From Aminobacter aminovorans (GTDB taxonomy: Bacteria > Pseudomonadota > Alphaproteobacteria > Rhizobiales > Rhizobiaceae): DNA of 64,000 nt. The stretch is taken from the NCBI RefSeq assembly GCF_900445235.1, contig NZ_UFSM01000002.1, positions 62,001-126,000 of the forward strand. Reading direction: 5' to 3'. Made by a program: the position numbers and the translations under genes. The notes below the pieces were generated by a model. That model ran no database searches, had not been told where the DNA came from, and worked only from the letters and a program-made list of their open reading frames with translations. This document shows positions 39,481 through 47,990 of this stretch, piece after piece (the stretch's first letter is position 1; the number at the start of each line of letters is the position of its first letter).

Positions 39481-40455
39481 CTACGGGCGCCATCCTTTGG
39501 GAGGATGCATGTTGGCCCGATCCACGGTTTCCAGATTATCCATCGTCACGGCGATCAACGGCACGTCGATGATTTTCGGATCAAGCTTGATGCCTTTCAT
39601 CAGATCCGCGACCACGCGGACCTCGGTGCGTCCAATCAGCACCGGCTGCTGGGCTACGACATAGTCCGCACAACCGGCCCGCATCATTTCTTCCGCTTCC
39701 TCACCAAGAACCGAGAAGATCACCTTGGTCTTGCCGCAGCGGTCCGCGGCTTTCACCGCGCGCGCTGCCCCGACACCGAAAACGTCATCCGCACCGTACA
39801 GCATGTCGAGATCAGGATTGCGCTGAAGCATCTCGCTCGCGCGAGTAAGCGAAATCGCCGCGTCTTGCTCGCTTGTCATCTCTGCAACCACTACGATGTT
39901 GGTGCCGGCAATGTCCTCCTTGAAGCATCTGAGCCGTTCGACCGCCCAGAACGAACCTGCAGGGCCCGCCAGCAGTCCGATTGTACCGCCTGCCGGCATC
40001 AGCTTCTTGGCGCCTGCGGCCAGTTCGCGACCGATGTTGCAATGGCTGGACGACACCGCAGCGTCAGGCTCGACGTCGCTGGCGACCACATTCACGCCAG
40101 CGCCGACAAGGAATATCCCTGCCCCGCGTGCCTGCATCGCGACGCCATTCAGAGCTGCTGGATCGCCCGGATCGATCAGAACCGCTTTGACCCCCTTGAT
40201 GACCAGGTTCGAAACCTGGTCGAGCTGCTTGTCGATATTGGCGTAGCCGCCCGCGTCCTGCACCACCACCTCGAACCCTAGCTTGCTGGCCTCGTCGAGA
40301 ATCCCGTACAGCTCAGCGGTGGGATAGGGGCCCTTGAGATTAGGCTTTGACAGCCCAATTATCGGCTTCACATCCTGCGCGGTGGCTGGAACTGCGAGCA
40401 CCGCACCGAGTGCAACTGCCCAAGTCAAGCCGCTAAAGATCCCTTTGTATTTCAT
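39481..40455 (-). CDS. ribose-type ABC transporter binding protein
   Basis: A 324-residue periplasmic binding protein of the RbsB/Peripla_BP_4 family with a signal peptide ending near VPATAQD (about residue 27). Features include VLIDPGDPAAL and MLYGADDVFGVGAARA. It is transcribed after the matching permease and tandem ATPase genes. The ligand may not be a sugar, since the neighbouring enzymes are an amidohydrolase, a RidA protein and an FAH-family hydrolase. Confidence 0.87.
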   Translation of the reverse strand: MKYKGIFSGLTWAVALGAVLAVPATAQDVKPIIGLSKPNLKGPYPTAELYGILDEASKLGFEVVVQDAGGYANIDKQLDQVSNLVIKGVKAVLIDPGDPAALNGVAMQARGAGIFLVGAGVNVVASDVEPDAAVSSSHCNIGRELAAGAKKLMPAGGTIGLLAGPAGSFWAVERLRCFKEDIAGTNIVVVAEMTSEQDAAISLTRASEMLQRNPDLDMLYGADDVFGVGAARAVKAADRCGKTKVIFSVLGEEAEEMMRAGCADYVVAQQPVLIGRTEVRVVADLMKGIKLDPKIIDVPLIAVTMDNLETVDRANMHPPKGWRP

Positions 40456-40503
40456 TTTTCCTTCCCCTTTGTTGTTGGTTGTGGTCGCTCTCCCTGCGGC
40501 CGG

Positions 40504-41508
40504 TCAGTGTCCCGCTTTGCGGCGCATGCCCGCTTGGTCCAGCGCCACTGCTGCGATCAGCGACATTCCGATGATCATCATTTGCGTGTATGATGAGACG
40601 TTAAGCAGGTTGAGCCCGTTGGCGAGAATGCTGATGAAGGCGACGCCAAAGGCGACGTTGATTGCCGATCCTCGCCCTCCGGCGAGCGACACACCGCCGA
40701 GCACGACCGCAGCGATAGATTCTAGTGGCAACGTAGCGCCAAGGGTCGGTTGCCCGGAGGAAACACGCGCCGTAAGAATGATAGCTCCGATTGCGGCAGT
40801 CAGCCCGCAGAAAGCATAGGATGCAATCCTGATGCGCTCGACACGGATGCCGGAAAGACGAGCCGCCTCCTCATTGCCACCGACGGCGCGGACATGGCGC
40901 CCGAAGCGCGTGTAGCGAAGGGCAACTTCAGCCAATAGCAGCGTCACGGCCGCAATAAGTACTGGCATCGGAATACCCAATATCGATCGATAGGCGAGTT
41001 GCCCGAAGCTGGAAGGCAGACCGGGAATGGGAACGCCGCCGGCGAGATTGAGCGCCAGGCCCGCGGTCACAGAAAGCATAGCGAGCGTGGCGATGAACGG
41101 GGATACACGCAGGCGAGTGATGATCAGCCCGTTCACCAATCCGACGCACGCACCACATATCAGCGCGGCCACAATCCCCGGTGCAATGCCATATTCACGC
41201 ATGACGAAAGCCAATACGACACTGACGAGCGCAACTGTCGAGCCGACGGAAAGGTCGAGGCCGGCCGTCAGAATCACAAATGTCTGGCCGAACGCAACGG
41301 CGGCAAGCGCGGCCGCGGCCACGCCGATGTTCCTGAAGTTCTGGGCTGTAAGAAAGACCTCGGAGAAAACCGAAAACAAAATGACCATGCCGATCGTCGC
41401 GGCTGGCAATGCGATTTCCATCCCGCGTTCACGCACGATACGCACCAGTATCTGGCGCCAGTAGCGTGCTCCATCAAGCGGTTGTGTTTTTTCACCGTAA
41501 GCCTGCAT
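40504..41508 (-). CDS. ribose-type ABC transporter permease
   Basis: The 334-residue RbsC-like permease has the conserved ILTAGLDLSVGSTVAL segment and the ATPase-contact loop GGVSLAGGRGS. I chose the ATG at 41508, 28 bp after the ATPase stop; a longer frame would run through the ATPase gene. It forms the channel of the importer. Confidence 0.9.
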   Translation of the reverse strand: MQAYGEKTQPLDGARYWRQILVRIVRERGMEIALPAATIGMVILFSVFSEVFLTAQNFRNIGVAAAALAAVAFGQTFVILTAGLDLSVGSTVALVSVVLAFVMREYGIAPGIVAALICGACVGLVNGLIITRLRVSPFIATLAMLSVTAGLALNLAGGVPIPGLPSSFGQLAYRSILGIPMPVLIAAVTLLLAEVALRYTRFGRHVRAVGGNEEAARLSGIRVERIRIASYAFCGLTAAIGAIILTARVSSGQPTLGATLPLESIAAVVLGGVSLAGGRGSAINVAFGVAFISILANGLNLLNVSSYTQMMIIGMSLIAAVALDQAGMRRKAGH

Positions 41509-41536
41509 ATCACCAATCCCCTGCGTTCTTGCGGCG

Positions 41537-43084
41537 TTACGCTGCCGAAGCGGACATGGCATGCCCCTTGAAGGCTGCCGCCAGAATACGCCGCTCGTCG
41601 AACTCGTCTTCGAGCAGTTCGTCTTGAATCTCCCCCGCCGCCACCACGAGAATTCGGTGACACAGATGAAGCAGTTCCGAGATCTCGGACGAAACGACGA
41701 CAATGGCAGCACCTTGACCGGCAAGGTCCTGGATCAGCCGATAAATCTCGGCCTTTGCGCCAACATCGATGCCACGCGTCGGTTCGTCGAAAATGAAAAT
41801 CTCAGGGCGCGACAACATCCATTTGCCGATCACCAGCTTCTGCTGGTTGCCGCCGGAGTTGGTACGCGCCGACTTGGCCAGCTGGCCACGAAACTGCAGC
41901 TTCCTGGCCATGTCACGCGCGGCCGTCTTGGCACGGGTCCATGAAATGAACCCACCGCGACAGTAATCGGCCATCGAAGCCATCAGCAGGTTCTCATGGC
42001 CGGAAAGGGTGGTAACCAGACCCTGATCCTTTCGGTCCTCGGGGATGTAGGCCATGCCGTTGCGGATGGCATCGGTCGGAGCACGGATTGTTATTGCCAC
42101 CCCGCGCTTGGCAATCTCCCCGCGGTCTCGCGGATCGGCTCCAAAAATGCTGCGCATGATCTCCGTGCGTCCGGCACCTACCAGGCCGGCAAATCCGATC
42201 ACCTCACCGGCCTTCACATCAAAGCTGACATTGTTGAATACGCCGTCGCGGCCGAGATTACGCACCGTAAGCACCGGCTCTCCGATACGACGGTTTCGCT
42301 CGGGAAAAAGTTCTGTCAACGGGCGCCCGACCATCAGCTCGATCAGGTCATGGGCACCGTTTAGCGATGCCGTCGGGAGTGTTTTCACGTGCTGGCCACC
42401 GCGCAACACGGTGATGCGGTCGGCAAGTTCGAGCACTTCGTTCAGACGGTGCGAAACATAAAGAATCGCCGTGCCCTCGGCTCTCAGCCGCCGCAGTATT
42501 CTCAACAAAGCGCCCGCTTCCTTGTCCGAAAGAGAAGCCGTGGGCTCGTCGAGGATAATGACCGGGGCCCTGAGCACCAGGGCCCGGGCAATTTCGACAA
42601 TCTGTTTCTGCCCGGTAGAGAGGGAGCCCGCCAATGCGCGCGGGTCGATCTCCTCTTCGCAGTCGAGCGCCCGGAACATGTCGCGGGCAATGCTTTCGGC
42701 GGCGCGACGGTTGAAAAGTTGGCGATCGATACCCGATCCTGGCTCGTTGCCGAGCACGACATTTTCGGCCACCGTCATGCCGGGAACGATCATCAACTCC
42801 TGAAAGATCGTGACCACGCCGCCCCGCCTTGCCTCTCCCGGCGAAGCAAAGCTGACAGCCCGTCCGTCGAGCATCACACTGCCTTCACTCGGCTGGGCGT
42901 CCCCCGACAGGATACGGATCAGCGTTGATTTGCCCGCGCCATTCTCACCAACCAGCGCATGGACCTCGCCACGGCGCAGGTCGAGGCTGACCTGATGCAA
43001 CGCGCGCACACCCGGATAGTCTTTGCCGACAGCGTCGACGGCGAGGACCGGCACTTCGCCTTCCAGATTGTCAGACTGCGCCAT
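41537..43084 (-). CDS. ribose-type ABC transporter tandem ATPase
   Basis: The 515-residue protein has two cassettes: Walker A GENGAGKS and signature LSTGQKQI in the first, degenerate Walker A GLVGAGRT and SGGNQQK in the second, as in RbsA/MglA. It starts 65 bp after the RidA gene stop. It powers the importer of the unassigned catabolic module. Confidence 0.92.
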   Translation of the reverse strand: MAQSDNLEGEVPVLAVDAVGKDYPGVRALHQVSLDLRRGEVHALVGENGAGKSTLIRILSGDAQPSEGSVMLDGRAVSFASPGEARRGGVVTIFQELMIVPGMTVAENVVLGNEPGSGIDRQLFNRRAAESIARDMFRALDCEEEIDPRALAGSLSTGQKQIVEIARALVLRAPVIILDEPTASLSDKEAGALLRILRRLRAEGTAILYVSHRLNEVLELADRITVLRGGQHVKTLPTASLNGAHDLIELMVGRPLTELFPERNRRIGEPVLTVRNLGRDGVFNNVSFDVKAGEVIGFAGLVGAGRTEIMRSIFGADPRDRGEIAKRGVAITIRAPTDAIRNGMAYIPEDRKDQGLVTTLSGHENLLMASMADYCRGGFISWTRAKTAARDMARKLQFRGQLAKSARTNSGGNQQKLVIGKWMLSRPEIFIFDEPTRGIDVGAKAEIYRLIQDLAGQGAAIVVVSSEISELLHLCHRILVVAAGEIQDELLEDEFDERRILAAAFKGHAMSASAA

Positions 43085-43149
43085 CTCTTGCCCTCCCAGA
43101 CCATGTCGATGCAGCGTGGAAATACGACCGCCAGGCCACGCATCCTAAA

Positions 43150-43575
43150 CTAGGCCGCCGGAATAGCAGCGATCATGTCAAGTTCGACCCGTGCGCCCGG
43201 AGCACTCAGATTGTTGATTGCCACCAGCGTTCCAGCCGGTCGCCAGTCTCCGAAATGCTCGTTGAGCACGGCGTACATGTCATCCATGTCGCGCATATCG
43301 GTAACGTACTTCGTCAGCTTCACCACGTTGCGCCACGTCAATCCCTTGGCATCCAGGACAAGTTTGATGTTTGCCAATGCCAGGCGCGTCTGCTCGCGCA
43401 TGTCATGGGGCAGCACATGCTCCTCCGCGACATGCGGATGCTGATGGTAGAGGGGGGAGGCCGTGGCGCCGGCGATAAACAGCAACCCGCCAAAGCCGGT
43501 CACCTCCACTGCAGGAGCGTAAGGCATATTCGCGGCCTCTTCCGATCGCGGATGCACTGGTTGTATCGCCATCAT
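43150..43575 (-). CDS. RidA (YjgF/YER057c/UK114) family protein
   Basis: The 141-residue protein follows the RidA pattern: VEVTGFGGLLFIAG, QTRLALANIKLVLDAKG, VVKLTKYVTDM and the C-terminal VELDMIAAIPAA. The ATG at 43575 directly follows GGAGGAGGCC, and a second ATG is the next codon. RidA proteins deaminate reactive enamine/imine intermediates; relatives inside catabolic operons act on specific ring-cleavage or carbamate intermediates. The usual catalytic arginine near the C-terminus is here in GARVELDM. Confidence 0.85.
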   Translation of the reverse strand: MMAIQPVHPRSEEAANMPYAPAVEVTGFGGLLFIAGATASPLYHQHPHVAEEHVLPHDMREQTRLALANIKLVLDAKGLTWRNVVKLTKYVTDMRDMDDMYAVLNEHFGDWRPAGTLVAINNLSAPGARVELDMIAAIPAA

Positions 43576-43594
43576 GGCCTCCTCCGTATCGTTG

Positions 43595-44674
43595 TCAGGC
43601 TGCGGCGCGGATGTTGCGCCAGTTGACCTTCTGCGAGCGGGGCGGCGTGATGCGGTTGCGCAGGACACCCAGGCCGGCAGCTTCGAGTTCGACGACATCA
43701 CCGGTCGAAATCCACCGCTCGAGTTCGAAACCGCAGCCATGGTTGACCGTGCCGGAACCGATTACGTCGCCAACATTCACCGTCTCGTCCTGCGAGGTGT
43801 AGGAGATCATCTCCTCGAAACTCCACTGCATTTCGCCGGGCGTCGATTCAGCCCAGACCTCGCCATTGACCAGCACGCGCATCGGCGTGTTGAGAACGTC
43901 TGGCATTTCATCAGGCGTTACAATCCAAGGCCCCAGCCCCCAGGCAAAATCCTTGCCCTTGAACGGACCGGTGTTATTGGCCATCTCGCCGCGTTGAGTG
44001 TCTCGCGCCGAAAAGTCGTTGAGCAGCGTGTACCCAAGGATATGCTTACCGGCCTCGGCCGCATCGACGTTACGCGCCGAGAGCCCTACGACAGCAGCGA
44101 TCTCGAGTTCGAAATCCAACTTCTTGGTATATTCGGGCCACTGCACGTCGTGATCGTGGCCAATGATCGAGGTTGGATTGGCCTTGAAGGCGAACGGACG
44201 TTCATACCATTCCGGCGGCAGCTTCAGGCCCATCTTGCCGAAAGTCGACAAGAGATGGTCTTCGAAGGCGGCGAAGTCGCGCAACACCGGCACCTTGATC
44301 GGCGGCATGAGCTTTACATCCGCAAGCCGATGCGCAAGCGCTTCGCCCTTCGGTCCGCGCAATTTGGTTGCGGCGATGTCATCCCACTCAGCCACAAGCC
44401 AGTCCTCGATTTCACGAACCGGATCGAGGGACGGCCCATATAGGAGCGCCACGGCATGGAGATCGGCTGGAGCGAAAGCGTCGGCGCGCAAAGAGGGGCA
44501 CGGTTTGCCCCTGGCCGCCGAGAACGCTGCGTAGGCGGCGTTGACGTCAACGATCCAGCCCTTGCCATCCCTGGCGGCCGCGACCGGATCGCTGTTGGCA
44601 GCATCGATCCGGACGATACCGAACCTGTCGACCGGGCCAAGCGGGCCATCAATTCGAAATGTTGCAATCTTCAT
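43595..44674 (-). CDS. fumarylacetoacetate hydrolase-family protein
   Basis: The 359-residue product has the FAH catalytic core: DFELEIAAVVG with two metal-binding glutamates, GYTLLNDFSARDTQ, GKDFAWGLGPWIVTPDE and GSGTVNHGCGFE. FAH-family enzymes hydrolyse or decarboxylate acylpyruvates and related 2-oxo acids, or dehydrate sugar acids. Its start overlaps the upstream cupin gene by 4 bp. In this module it most likely handles a late acyl-pyruvate-type intermediate. Confidence 0.88.
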   Translation of the reverse strand: MKIATFRIDGPLGPVDRFGIVRIDAANSDPVAAARDGKGWIVDVNAAYAAFSAARGKPCPSLRADAFAPADLHAVALLYGPSLDPVREIEDWLVAEWDDIAATKLRGPKGEALAHRLADVKLMPPIKVPVLRDFAAFEDHLLSTFGKMGLKLPPEWYERPFAFKANPTSIIGHDHDVQWPEYTKKLDFELEIAAVVGLSARNVDAAEAGKHILGYTLLNDFSARDTQRGEMANNTGPFKGKDFAWGLGPWIVTPDEMPDVLNTPMRVLVNGEVWAESTPGEMQWSFEEMISYTSQDETVNVGDVIGSGTVNHGCGFELERWISTGDVVELEAAGLGVLRNRITPPRSQKVNWRNIRAAA

Positions 44675-45222
44675 TGTGTCACCTGCGCAATATCAACCTT
44701 GTCGTCGGCGTCGGTGCCGGGGAAAGGTCCCTGCTTGATTTCGATCAGACGCGTTCTTGGCTCGAGGAACTCGACCTCGTGGCCTTCGGCCATCAACAAA
44801 AGGTCGTTGGGTTCGAGAAAGACGTCACCCAAGGACACGCCTTGCCGTGTGAAGATGCCGACCCGAGCGCGTCCGCTCTGACACATGAGAATCTGGTGTC
44901 TGGTAGGCAGCGGGGGGAGTGGCTCATTCGGCACGTGATAGTGAGGAAGGGTGATCGCTCCCTTCTGGCGCTCGAGCATGATGATCTGCAACGGCCAGCC
45001 ATTGTCCGTCACATGGGCTTTCGTGGTGCGTTCAAGTGTCGGGTCCGCCACCTTGTAGGCTTCCTGGACATGACGGATTTCATCCTCGGTTTCCATGAAT
45101 GGCGGGAACCTGTCGAACGCGCTGAAGTGGCCGCCGATGTAGATAGCGATCGTCCTGTTGTCGTCAGGCGCGCGGTAGAAGCGCACATGGTCAATATTCT
45201 GGTCTGGATGAGGGCTGGACAT
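44671..45222 (-). CDS. cupin-fold protein of unknown function
   Basis: The 183-residue product has a cupin-like beta region: LPHYHVPNEPLPPLP resembles a metal-binding HxH motif, followed by SGRARVGIFTRQG and DLLLMAEGHEVEFLEP. I chose the ATG at 45222 because GAAGGAAA lies 5 bases upstream; an ATG at 45234 is possible. First gene of the operon cupin-FAH-RidA-ABC, opposite a LysR regulator. I do not recognise a characterised homologue. Confidence 0.65.
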   Translation of the reverse strand: MSSPHPDQNIDHVRFYRAPDDNRTIAIYIGGHFSAFDRFPPFMETEDEIRHVQEAYKVADPTLERTTKAHVTDNGWPLQIIMLERQKGAITLPHYHVPNEPLPPLPTRHQILMCQSGRARVGIFTRQGVSLGDVFLEPNDLLLMAEGHEVEFLEPRTRLIEIKQGPFPGTDADDKVDIAQVTQ

Positions 45223-45561
45223 TTTTTCCTTCATTGCGTTTGCCAAGACGAAGCGACCTTGCGTCAGCGGGGCTCTATCGTATTGCTTGCCGCCCGCCGC
45301 GCCTCTAATCGCCACCGTCGCATCTGCCCATGCGAGCCACCAGACTGCAAATCCGGAACTTTATGTTTCGATTTTGATCACCACGCCATAATTTTTGCAA
45401 ATGAAAAAGTATGGCGGTTTTTATTGCCTATCACGAAATTTTCTGCCATTTTTTGCATACCGACAAGAACCGCACTACAGCGGCTGAGGTTGCAAGGCGC
45501 CAAGGACCTCGATGACAATGAGGCCCCACTGGCCGGCCAATAATCCGAATGGGAGAAATCA
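45223..45561. other. AT-rich divergent promoter region
   Basis: This 339-bp region separates the cupin operon from the divergent LysR gene. Between 45360 and 45470 it is markedly AT-rich for this genome and carries an inverted repeat (listed separately). No gene is evident. Confidence 0.6.
45384..45416. promoter_or_regulatory. inverted repeat, possible LysR site
   Basis: Arms CGCCATA (45384-45390) and TATGGCG (45410-45416) are perfect complements separated by 19 bases in the AT-rich divergent promoter of the LysR and cupin genes. LysR regulators usually bind such interrupted dyads and control the divergent operon. Inferred. Confidence 0.45.
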
Positions 45562-46506
45562 TTGATTAATTTCAATGACTACTACTACTTTGCTCAAGTC
45601 GTGGAAAACAGTGGCATCACTGCCGCCAGCAAAGTGCTAGGCCTGCCGAAGTCGAAGCTCAGCAGGCGGATCGCCGAGCTAGAGGCGCGTTTGGGGGCAA
45701 GGCTGATCCAGAGAACACCGCGCAGCTTCCTCGTTACCGAATTAGGCAGCGAATTCTACGAGCACGCTCGAAAAATGATGCTGGAAGCACGAGCGGCTGA
45801 GACGGCAGTCAAGCGCAGGCTCGTCGACCAGACGGGCACGATCCGGCTGTCGAGCTCCCCTACAGTTTCGCGCCTTTGCTTTGCGGAGATCATGCCAGCG
45901 TTCCTGCGTAATTTTCCGAACACCCACGTCAAGCAGGAAGTGCTGAACCGGCCTGCGGATATGACCAACCGGATGTCGGACCTGTTCATTCTGTCTCATG
46001 AAGATGCACTCGATGACTCAACCATGATCCAGCGTCGGCTGCTGATCGAGCCACGGCATCTGGTTGCCAGCCGTGAATATATTGCACATTCGAAACCGCC
46101 GGCCGGTCCCGACGATCTTATGTCACACCAAATGCTGGCGACGTCCGAGACGTCCACTCAGATTAGGTGGGACCTGACCGAAACCTCGACCAATCGGCAA
46201 TCATGTCAATGCCTTACGCCCCGCCTTGCCAGCAACGACATTTTTGCTGTCGCCGCGGCTGCCCGCGCTGGCGCCGGCATCGCCGCGTTGCCGGCATCTG
46301 TCTGCGGCGATGACATCAGGACAGGCGAACTCATTCATATACTGCCTGAATGGACTGCCGGTGCGACCATGGTCAGCGCCTTGCTGCCATCTAAGCAAGG
46401 TGTGTTGCCAGCTGTCCGAGCATTGCTTGACCACATTACCGAACAATTGCCGCCAATTGTCGCCGCCCTGCACCCGCATAGGCAGGCGGCAAGGGCGGCC
46501 CAGTAG
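45562..46506 (+). CDS. LysR-family transcriptional regulator (TTG start)
   Basis: The 314-residue product has the N-terminal LysR helix-turn-helix (FAQVVENSGITAASKVLGLPKSKLSRRI region, ending in LEARLGARLIQRTPRS) and a periplasmic-binding-like effector domain. The start is a TTG at 45562 behind GGGAGAAA; no ATG fits the conserved N-terminus. It is divergent from the cupin-FAH-RidA-ABC operon and upstream of the NIPSNAP gene. Confidence 0.88.
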   Translation: MINFNDYYYFAQVVENSGITAASKVLGLPKSKLSRRIAELEARLGARLIQRTPRSFLVTELGSEFYEHARKMMLEARAAETAVKRRLVDQTGTIRLSSSPTVSRLCFAEIMPAFLRNFPNTHVKQEVLNRPADMTNRMSDLFILSHEDALDDSTMIQRRLLIEPRHLVASREYIAHSKPPAGPDDLMSHQMLATSETSTQIRWDLTETSTNRQSCQCLTPRLASNDIFAVAAAARAGAGIAALPASVCGDDIRTGELIHILPEWTAGATMVSALLPSKQGVLPAVRALLDHITEQLPPIVAALHPHRQAARAAQ

Positions 46507-46536
46507 AACCGACACTCAGATGTGTGGACATACCCA

Positions 46537-46881
46537 ATGATATATGAGCTACGCTACTACGAATGCGTGCCGGGAAAGCTACCTCTGGTCCTCAAGCGTT
46601 TCGAGGATCATGCGTTGCCGATCTGGAACGAGTTGGGTATCCGATCACTCGGTTTCTGGACAACCGCGATCGGCGAAAACGACCAATCTCTCCACTACAT
46701 GCTAGCTTGGGAAGACCTCGCCGAACGAGAGGCGAAATGGCCCGCCTTTGCTACGGATCCGCGGTGGCAGTTGGCCAGGAAGCTTAGCGAGCCCGCTGGT
46801 CCACTTGTCGCCAAAGTCACCAACTCGATCTTAAAACCGGCTCTGTATGGAACAACGACAGCCTTTTTAGCAGCCGACTGA
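46537..46881 (+). CDS. NIPSNAP-family protein
   Basis: The 114-residue protein begins MIYELRYYECVPGKLP and includes FEDHALPIWNELGIRSLGFWTT and HYMLAWEDLAEREAKW, all classic NIPSNAP (dimeric alpha/beta barrel) features. These proteins often accompany bacterial degradation operons, where they may act as small isomerases or binding proteins. It follows the LysR gene by 30 bp in the same direction. Confidence 0.85.
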   Translation: MIYELRYYECVPGKLPLVLKRFEDHALPIWNELGIRSLGFWTTAIGENDQSLHYMLAWEDLAEREAKWPAFATDPRWQLARKLSEPAGPLVAKVTNSILKPALYGTTTAFLAAD

Positions 46882-47097
46882 CTGGCATGCGCAGGCGCCA
46901 TTCAGGATTATATGCATCGGGCCTCGCGAGGATTTTTCCGCTCTATCGCCGCGGCCATGGTCATCGATGCCCATGCAGACGCCGAACTCGGCAAGGCCAA
47001 CACTCCCGTGGCGCCGAACTGCCCGTGTTGATTACGCTCAGCGTGTCTATGTGCGAAGACAGTCTGATGCGTGCCTTGATGAACTTGGTCGCAGAGA

Positions 47098-47325
47098 TTA
47101 CGAAAGTTGATAGCGGTTGCCTTTAGGCCATCGACCCATGCCGCGCTCAAAGGCGAAGAAGGGGTTTGACGCAATCGGGATCACATCGTCAGGGGAGTCA
47201 TAGTCTGGATTGTGCAGCGCCGGGTGCCGCCCGCCTGCTCCCAGGAAGAACATCGCCGAAGCCGCATTGTGGTCGAACACGCCGAACTCTTCCGATGCCA
47301 GCATCGGCAGGTTGTCTTCTGACGC
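47098..47325 (-). pseudogene. C-terminal remnant of an M20 amidohydrolase/peptidase
   Basis: About 75 residues resemble the end of HipO/AmaB-type M20 enzymes: PMLASEEFGVFDHN, AMFFLGAG and ALHNPDYDSPDDVIPI, which contain the late metal-ligand histidine. The rest of the enzyme (about 300 residues) is missing upstream, where the 235-bp repeat begins. It is not functional. Confidence 0.7.
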
Positions 47326-47546
47326 TGCGGCGCTACACGGCGATTGTCCGTTTCGACCGCCGCGGCGAATTCTCCTACCATGCGGAACAGGCCCTCTCGT
47401 AATAGACAGATGGCTTCCGCCCGCAGGGAGGGGCAATGACCGTGGGGACCTTGCACATCTCGGAAATCGTGCAGACAAGCTGGAGCAGCGAACAGCTTCG
47501 CCTCGATGCGCCTGCCTTCTGCCCTGCTTGCTCCTTGGAGCAATGG

Positions 47547-47779
47547 GCCGAAGAGAGAATTACCTTCGGCGGGCAAAGAGCAGCGCATAAGGCGCAGACA
47601 TCGGAACGTCCGCCAGGACGGACATGCCGGGGGATGTCGAAGCAAATTCGCGTCCGGCTCGATCGGTCAACAAGGTGACCTAAGGAGGTTCAGCATAGCG
47701 CAGCGGAGCGAGAGCCGGGCTGATCACCTCCGACGAGCGGTCAATTCGCCGGTGTGATCTTGGCGCCGGCAGACATTAT
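47547..47779. repeat. direct repeat, left copy (about 233 bp)
   Basis: Matches 50087-50321 in the same orientation, at roughly 90% by eye and best from 47579 onward. It contains a conserved long hairpin with GGAGGT (47684-47689) pairing to ACCTCC (47726-47731), extended by TCAG/CTGA. Together the two copies flank the fic gene. It ends 7 bp before a copied fragment of the yhaN-like gene. Confidence 0.8.
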
Positions 47780-47786
47780 AGTTCGG

Positions 47787-47928
47787 CACCGATCGCCTCC
47801 AGCCTGTCGGCCGCCCGCATCACCCGAACGAGCTGCGCCTGGATGCGTTCGTCGAAATCAGCAAGCCGCCGCTCGATTTCAGCCTTTTCGACCTGGAGGG
47901 AATCCAGCGTCAGGCCGTCCAAGGCCGC
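47787..47928 (-). repeat. 142-bp copied fragment of the yhaN-like gene
   Basis: These 142 bases match 50907-51048, an internal coiled-coil part of the YhaN/SbcC-like gene, with four substitutions and no gaps, in the same orientation. As an isolated fragment it encodes nothing. It shows that the left repeat copy came from the yhaN side and lost about 585 bp between. Confidence 0.85.
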
Positions 47929-47990
47929 ACTGATTCAAAGACGACGGGCGGGTCGTCTGGGTGCGTGACTGACCACGCATCTATGACTAC

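Noticed and set aside
40504..41724. Longer permease start reaching to 41724
   Set aside because: The extra residues overlap the ATPase gene end and are not permease-like; the ATG at 41508 fits.
47680..47735. 16S rRNA 3'-end fragment in the direct repeat
   Set aside because: The resemblance (CTGATCACCTCC) is short, differs from the rRNA end, and no further rRNA sequence flanks it.
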